A stretch of 39,288 bases of DNA, from assembly GCA_026708085.1 (NCBI GenBank), contig JAPOVP010000077.1, positions 1 to 39,288 on the forward strand. Reading direction: 5' to 3'. This DNA is from Caldilineaceae bacterium (GTDB lineage: Bacteria; Chloroflexota; Anaerolineae; Caldilineales; Caldilineaceae). The notes under the pieces are model-generated. The model made no database searches and was not told the origin of the DNA. It was given only the letters and a program-made list of their open reading frames with translations. Below, piece after piece: positions 34,829 through 39,288 of this stretch (positions are counted from its first letter, which is position 1; every line of letters starts with the position of its first letter). Made by a program: the position numbers and the translations under genes.

Positions 34829-36112
34829 TTAGCCCCGCTCGTCCATCGACAGGTAAGGGCGCTCAGCCTCACCAAGATAGATCTGCCGCGGCCGGGCGAT
34901 GCGTTGCTCCGCGTCGCTCATGAGTTCCATCCACTGCGCCAGCCAGCCCGGCGCCCGCCCCAGCGCAAAGAGTACCGGGAATATCTCGACCGGAAACCCC
35001 ATCGCCTGGTAGATGATCCCGCTGTAAAAGTCCACGTTGGGGTAAAGCCGGCGCGAGACGAAATAGTCGTCTTCCAGGGCAGTCCCCTCCAACTCGACCG
35101 CGATATCGATCAACGGGTTGGTGTCTGTCACCTCGAAGACTTCGTAGGCAATCTTCTTGACGATCTGGGCGCGCGGATCGTAGTTTTTATACACTCGGTG
35201 GCCGAATCCCATCAGACGCACCTCCCGGTTTTTCACTTTGTCCAGAAAAGCCGGGATGTTCTTCGTGCTGCCAATCTCAGCAAGCATCCGCAGGACCGCC
35301 TCGTTCGCGCCGCCATGGAGAGGGCCGTATAACGCTCCGATTGCGCCCGCGATCGCGCAGAACGGATCGGCGTCGCTGGAAGCGATGTTGCGCAGCGCCG
35401 AGGTCGAACAGTTCTGCTCATGATCGGCGTGTAAGATGAACAGTACATCCATCGCTCGTGCCAGAACGGGGTCGACTTCGCCGTCACCGGAGAGACCCAT
35501 CATATGCAGAAAGTTGTCGCTGTAGCCCAGAGCGCCGTCTGGGTCCGTGGACGGGAGGCCCAGCTGGTTCCGGTAAGCGAAGGCGACTGCCGTGGGCAGC
35601 TGGCCGAGTAATCGCACGGCCTGCTGCAGGCGGCTCTGGCCGTCATGGACCTGCTTGGAATCCGGGTAAAGAGCGGACATCGCTCCCACTGTACTGACGA
35701 GAATACCCATGGGGTGGGCATCCGCGCGGAAGGTCTTGAGTAACGCTTTCAAGCCCTGGTCGATCTCCGTCTGCGCCATAACGCGCGCATTCCAGTCGGT
35801 CAGTTTGCTCGCCTCCGGCAGTTCGCCGAAGAGCAGCAGGTGCGCCACCTCCAGAAATGTGCTCTTCTCCGCCAGCTGCTCAATGGGATATCCCCGGTAA
35901 CGAAGTATCCCCCTGTCCCCGTCGACAAAGGTGACACGACTCTTGCAGGACGCGGTATTCGTATAGCCAGGATCGTAGACCATCATGCCAAAATCATCGG
36001 CCTGCACCTTGAGTTGGCGCAGGCCGATTGCCGGAATGGTGTCATGTTCGATCGGCAGTTCAACTGTCTGGCCGGTGCGATTATCGGTGATAGTTAGCGT
36101 CTGCTCACTCAT
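34829..36112 (-). CDS. gltA: Citrate synthase
   Basis: Condenses oxaloacetate and acetyl-CoA to citrate at the entry of the TCA cycle. The 427-residue product is of the type typical of bacterial hexameric enzymes: GYTNTASCKSRVTFVDGDRG and LRYRGYPIEQLAEKS near the start, with the catalytic set His in LHADHEQNCST, His in MGFGHRVYKNYDPR and Asp in PNVDFYSG. ATG 36112 has AAAGGGA about 11 bases upstream. A reductase of the glyoxylate/hydroxypyruvate type is the next gene upstream on the same strand, 132 bp away. Convergent with recG. Confidence 0.96.
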   Translation of the reverse strand: MSEQTLTITDNRTGQTVELPIEHDTIPAIGLRQLKVQADDFGMMVYDPGYTNTASCKSRVTFVDGDRGILRYRGYPIEQLAEKSTFLEVAHLLLFGELPEASKLTDWNARVMAQTEIDQGLKALLKTFRADAHPMGILVSTVGAMSALYPDSKQVHDGQSRLQQAVRLLGQLPTAVAFAYRNQLGLPSTDPDGALGYSDNFLHMMGLSGDGEVDPVLARAMDVLFILHADHEQNCSTSALRNIASSDADPFCAIAGAIGALYGPLHGGANEAVLRMLAEIGSTKNIPAFLDKVKNREVRLMGFGHRVYKNYDPRAQIVKKIAYEVFEVTDTNPLIDIAVELEGTALEDDYFVSRRLYPNVDFYSGIIYQAMGFPVEIFPVLFALGRAPGWLAQWMELMSDAEQRIARPRQIYLGEAERPYLSMDERG

Positions 36113-36168
36113 TGCCGGAACATCCCTTTCCGTTCGGTTGTGAAACCGTTTCTGGTCGTTTCGGTTAC

Positions 36169-36196
36169 TGTATACTATTTTGACAAATTTTGTAAC
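36169..36196 (-). promoter_or_regulatory. Candidate promoter for gltA
   Basis: On the minus strand GTTACA (36191-36196), 16 bases, TATACA (36169-36174), in an AT-rich patch before gltA; each hexamer matches 4 of 6. Read-through from the reductase gene is equally possible. Confidence 0.3.
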
Positions 36197-36244
36197 ACTC
36201 TTTCACCTGCCCCGCTTGCAGCCAGCTCGCGCCTGACGGCGCTG

Positions 36245-37216
36245 CTACGACAACTCGACTCCGTTCGGCAACGGCCGGCCCTCGACGCCGGCGAGCAGAT
36301 TCTCGGTCGTCATCACCGCCATCTTCGTGCGCGTGGCCACGGTGGCGCTGCCGATATGGGGCAAAATGACGCAGTTATCCAGCGAGACCAGCGGGTGTTC
36401 CGCAGGCAGAGGCTCCGGATCGGTGACGTCTAACCCAGCGGCAGCAATCTCGCCATTCACCAGCGCGTCGTAGAGCGCTTCCTGATCAATGACCCCGCCC
36501 CGGCTGGTGTTGATTAAGACCGCCGTCGGTTTCATCTTGCGAAAGGCCTCGGCGCTGAACAGGGAGCGGGTCTGGTCGTTGAGCGGGCAGTGGACCGCCA
36601 CGAAATCGCCCTCTTCCAATAGTGTGTCCATCGGCACAAAAGTCGCGCCCACCTCCCGCGCCGCCTCCGGCTTTTCCCTGGGCCCGGTATATAGTATGCG
36701 GCATCCGAAACCGCCTAGCATACGCGCGAACGCGGCGCCAATCCGCCCCAGGCCGACCAGCCCCACCGTGCTTCCGTGTATGTCGCGGCCCGTCATCCAC
36801 ATCGGTCTCCAAGTGGGCCACGTCCCGCTCTGCACGGCGTGCGTACCCTCCGGCAGCCGCCGCGCAGTGGCCAGCAGCAGGGCCAGCGCCAGCTCCGCCG
36901 TCGTCTCGGTCAACACGCCTGGTGTGTTCCCCAAGGGGATGCCCCGTTTGCGCAGCGCAGTCACGTCCACGTGATCGTAACCAACCGACATCGTGGCCAC
37001 AACCCGCAGCCCGGGCCCGGCCGCGTCCAGAAGTTCATCGTCAACTGATTCGGTAAGCAGGCAGTAGAGTCCGGCCGCGCCTTGCACCCACTCCAGCAGT
37101 GTACTGCGCTCGATCGGCTCTTCGCTGTCCCAGTAACGGGCGTTACATCTTTCCAGGATCGGCGCGATCGCCGCCTGCGGCAACTGGCGGGTTACGACAA
37201 CTGTAGGTTTGCTCAT
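36245..37216 (-). CDS. D-2-hydroxyacid dehydrogenase, glyoxylate/hydroxypyruvate reductase type
   Basis: NAD(P)H-dependent reductase of the D-2-hydroxyacid dehydrogenase family. The 323-residue protein contains the Rossmann motif GLVGLGRIGAAFARML and the catalytic triad: Arg in NTSRGGVIDQ, Glu in TDPEPLPAEHPL and His in ILPHIGSAT. The overall pattern (GRDIHGSTVGLVGLGRIG, GLDVTDPEPLP, CVILPHIGSAT) is closest to GRHPR-type glyoxylate/hydroxypyruvate reductases. The preceding gene (hflX) lies 78 bp upstream on the same strand. Probable role: reducing glyoxylate or hydroxypyruvate; the substrate is inferred from overall similarity, not tested. Confidence 0.88.
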   Translation of the reverse strand: MSKPTVVVTRQLPQAAIAPILERCNARYWDSEEPIERSTLLEWVQGAAGLYCLLTESVDDELLDAAGPGLRVVATMSVGYDHVDVTALRKRGIPLGNTPGVLTETTAELALALLLATARRLPEGTHAVQSGTWPTWRPMWMTGRDIHGSTVGLVGLGRIGAAFARMLGGFGCRILYTGPREKPEAAREVGATFVPMDTLLEEGDFVAVHCPLNDQTRSLFSAEAFRKMKPTAVLINTSRGGVIDQEALYDALVNGEIAAAGLDVTDPEPLPAEHPLVSLDNCVILPHIGSATVATRTKMAVMTTENLLAGVEGRPLPNGVELS

Positions 37217-37294
37217 CTCTTCTACGGCTTTCTGTTGCTGTGCGAGTCGATAACGGCCGGCTGGCCACTGAATTTCAGCGCACTGACCGGCCTT

Positions 37295-38785
37295 CTATGG
37301 TGTTTCTGCCTGGAGGCTATCCGCTCCCGCCACGCTCCAGGCCTGCACTCGGCTGACCAGATGGGCAGGCAGCCTGCCCTCGATCAGCGTCCCCTTCTCG
37401 GTAAATTCTTCCCGTTCCACGCGGCCGTGCTCATAGATAAGAGAGACCAGATCGCCCTTGCTGTAAGGCAGCAACAGCCGCAACGGCGTCATCGTTTCTC
37501 GCAGCATCCCATCCACCGCCGCCAGCAGTTCGGGGATGCCTTCCCCTGTGCGCGCGCTGATCTGAACGGGAGAAATGTACTCCTGCAACGCCCGTCGCAG
37601 CTGTGCCGCAAGGCCGGGCTCTTCCTGCCCGGCGGATTCTACCAGGTCGATCTTGTTCAGCGCAGTCACCAGCGGTTTGTCGCCGGCACCCAACTCCTCC
37701 AACATCTCTTCCACCGCCGTTACCTGCTCATCGGCGTTGGCGTGCGAGATATCTACCACGTGCAGCAGCAGGTCTGCCTCCGTGATCTCCTCTAGGGTCG
37801 CCCGGAACGCCGCCACCAGCGCTGTCGGCAGCTTCTGGATGAAGCCGACCGTATCCGTGAACAGGGCCGTGCGCGCGCTCGGCAGCTCCACGCGGCGGGT
37901 GGTAGGGTCAAGGGTGGCAAACAGCTGGTCCTGGGCCAGAACGTCGGCATTACTGACCGCATTCAGCAAAGTGCTCTTGCCCGCATTTGTGTAGCCAACC
38001 ACAACGACGACCGGTGTCGACGACTTCTGCCGGCGCTGTCGGTAGCGTTCGCGGTGGTGACGCACCTCCTCCAGCTCCCGCTTAAGATGGGCGATGCGGC
38101 GGCCGATCTCGCGTCGGTCCACTTCCAGCTGCGTTTCGCCGGGTCCGCGCACACCGACCCCGCCGCTGGCGCCGCCCGCCCGACCGCCAGCCTGCCGCGC
38201 CAGGTGAGTCCACGCCCGCGTCAGCCGCGGAAGCCGGTACTCGTATTGGGCCAGCTCCACCTGCACCGCACCCTCTTTGGTCTTGGCGTGGCGGGCGAAG
38301 ATGTCCAGGATCAGGGCCGTGCGGTCGATCACCTTCACCTCCTGTCCCAGCACCCGCTCGATCTCTCGCTGTTGACGGGGCGAAAGCTCTTCGTCGAAGA
38401 TCACGACATTCGCGCCCAACTCCAGGACCAGCGTCTTCAACTCGCCCAGTTTGCCCGCGCCGATGAACGTAGCCGGGTGGGGATGCTGCAGCCGCTGTGT
38501 CAGCTCTCCCTGCACCTCCAGTCCCGCGGTCCCGGCCAGCAAGGCCAGTTCGGTGAGCGAGTCCTCCATCGACAGAATGCCGGGCTGACCCGCAAGGCTT
38601 ACGCCGACCAGGACCGCCGTCTCCTCCGGCTTGTCGGTCAGGATCAGGCCCTGGTCATCACGCACGACTGCGTAAACGCTGCCTTCACCTGTGCCGGTGA
38701 AATCATCGACCGCCGTAAGGCCGCCTGAACGGTTTTCGTGTTGACTTTCTGACATTCGATTAACTGTGCCTTTCACAGCGTTCAT
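37295..38785 (-). CDS. hflX: Ribosome-splitting GTPase HflX
   Basis: GTPase that binds 70S/50S ribosomes and rescues stalled ones. The 496-residue protein has the HflX N-terminal domain (PATFIGAGKLGELKTLV; FDEELSPRQQREIERVLG; DRTALILDIFARHAKT), the glycine-rich GGVGVRGPGETQLEVDRR and a coiled helical linker. The G domain follows: G1 GYTNAGKSTLLN, G3 DTVGFIQKLP, G4 NKID, G5 SARTGEG. A C-terminal domain of about 70 residues ends the protein. The start is uncertain: ATG 38785 has no ribosome site, and ATG 38755 has AAAGG about 12 bases upstream. Downstream genes are the reductase and citrate synthase. Confidence 0.95.
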   Translation of the reverse strand: MNAVKGTVNRMSESQHENRSGGLTAVDDFTGTGEGSVYAVVRDDQGLILTDKPEETAVLVGVSLAGQPGILSMEDSLTELALLAGTAGLEVQGELTQRLQHPHPATFIGAGKLGELKTLVLELGANVVIFDEELSPRQQREIERVLGQEVKVIDRTALILDIFARHAKTKEGAVQVELAQYEYRLPRLTRAWTHLARQAGGRAGGASGGVGVRGPGETQLEVDRREIGRRIAHLKRELEEVRHHRERYRQRRQKSSTPVVVVVGYTNAGKSTLLNAVSNADVLAQDQLFATLDPTTRRVELPSARTALFTDTVGFIQKLPTALVAAFRATLEEITEADLLLHVVDISHANADEQVTAVEEMLEELGAGDKPLVTALNKIDLVESAGQEEPGLAAQLRRALQEYISPVQISARTGEGIPELLAAVDGMLRETMTPLRLLLPYSKGDLVSLIYEHGRVEREEFTEKGTLIEGRLPAHLVSRVQAWSVAGADSLQAETP

Positions 38786-39202
38786 CCATGGGGGGATGTC
38801 AATGTGCCCGCTGATAGGCTAACGCTGTACTACAGTGCAACAAATCCAATCACAAGCCGCCGCCAGGTATGAGTGGCTTCCAACGGCGGTTACTCCCTAT
38901 ACAATCACAAGCTATTCGTTGGAGGGCATCTGCTGCGCCCCCCGTCTGCGGGCCGGCGGCCCGACAAGCCATCGTTCACAAAGTAGTTAGGCCAGGAGAG
39001 CACTGCTGACAAAAGTGGCGACGAGCAGAGCCGCGTCATGTCAGGCCCGGCAAGATTCGCACATTGTACACGATTTCGCCATTTCGCGCCCGTCGCCGAA
39101 GCCTGCGGGTGCAGTCCAAAACGGGGCTGAGTTCTCCTACACCTCTGGCAGCAACTAAACCATCGCCATTCCGTCATCCAATTTGCGGCAGAGGAAACGG
39201 CA
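38786..39202. other. Gene-free region between hflX and the right-end repeat
   Basis: No credible gene. The frame at 38905-39177 (minus) has no ribosome site and random composition. It holds an 11-bp direct repeat CAATCACAAGC (38847-38857 and 38902-38912, 55 bp apart) and a small hairpin CGGGCC-GGC-GGCCCG at 38949-38963. The hflX promoter should be here but no clear hexamer pair was found. Confidence 0.5.
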
Positions 39203-39288
39203 GTTCTCTCTCCTCACTCCTCTCCCCTCGCATTTTGGGGCGGTCGGGCCTATTCGGCCCTCCCTTGTGCGGGGGCTCCGCCCCCGCA
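39203..39288 (-). repeat. Right copy of the terminal double-hairpin repeat
   Basis: Reverse complement of the left-end element. 39238-39288 matches bases 4-54 without mismatch, including both hairpins (39268-39288 and 39246-39260). The flanking purine-rich tail (39203-39237) matches with a gap of about six bases and single changes. The identical core next to a diverged tail suggests the hairpin part is the conserved unit. Confidence 0.8.

Noticed and set aside
38905..39177. 90-codon minus-strand frame near the right end
   Set aside because: Lacks a ribosome site and protein-like composition; overlaps intergenic hairpins.

Overview
The window looks like one chromosomal contig from a GC-rich bacterium, most likely a Chloroflexota (Anaerolineae/Caldilineae-like) genome. 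This is an inference. It rests on long Thr-Pro/Ala-Pro 'TPTPTAT' linkers in envelope proteins, a eukaryote-type UDP-glucose pyrophosphorylase, FemAB-like proteins, a short RpoD, a DnaG zinc finger spelled CFGAC, and mostly GC-ending codons. No rRNA, CRISPR array, prophage or complete insertion sequence was seen. Both ends of the window carry the same roughly 90-bp GC-rich double-hairpin repeat in opposite orientation, so the contig was probably broken at copies of a dispersed repeat.

Layout, left to right. Positions 276-2052 (minus) hold a molybdate ABC transporter pair, modA-modB, with no ATPase gene. A tandem-duplicated FemAB-like protein (2353-4656, plus) converges on a UTP-glucose-1-phosphate uridylyltransferase (4704-6128) and a gamma-glutamyltransferase (6188-7861), both minus. 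A three-gene plus-strand cassette (8149-12357) encodes membrane-anchored envelope proteins with Pro/Thr linkers, an SH3-like domain and a propeller-like domain. A DUF3179 lipoprotein follows (12407-13714, minus). Then comes an accessory-looking stretch: a 54-residue single-span membrane protein with a textbook promoter, about 500 bp without a gene, four 50-bp tandem repeats, and a Fic-domain protein (14953-16485). Two small minus-strand enzyme-like genes (VOC and DUF1801 families) and a tRNA-Asn follow.

The centre carries core information-processing genes. dnaG-rpoD (18061-21437) lies behind a perfect consensus promoter, followed by an SCP2-type lipid-binding protein and a long bactofilin. 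Next is a compositionally distinct type II restriction-modification pair (HNH nuclease and D12 adenine methylase, 23896-25568) inserted beside a YprB-like nuclease with TPR repeats. recJ, a HAD-IIA phosphatase and rlmN run on the plus strand. rpmB (L28, zinc form) is divergent from degV, and degV overlaps recG. Last, citrate synthase, a glyoxylate/hydroxypyruvate reductase and hflX run on the minus strand to the right-hand repeat.

Functionally, most of the window is housekeeping: replication and repair (dnaG, recJ, recG, yprB-like), transcription and translation (rpoD, rlmN, rpmB, hflX, tRNA-Asn), envelope building (FemAB, UGPase, bactofilin, the Pro/Thr cassette) and central carbon metabolism (gltA, reductase). 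The less ordinary parts are the terminal repeats, the helically phased repeats in front of fic, the small membrane protein, the restriction-modification insertion, a bactofilin with an internal start signal, and a probably leaderless rlmN. Promoters were read by eye as TTGACA/TATAAT-like pairs. Several are near-perfect, which fits the RpoD encoded here.
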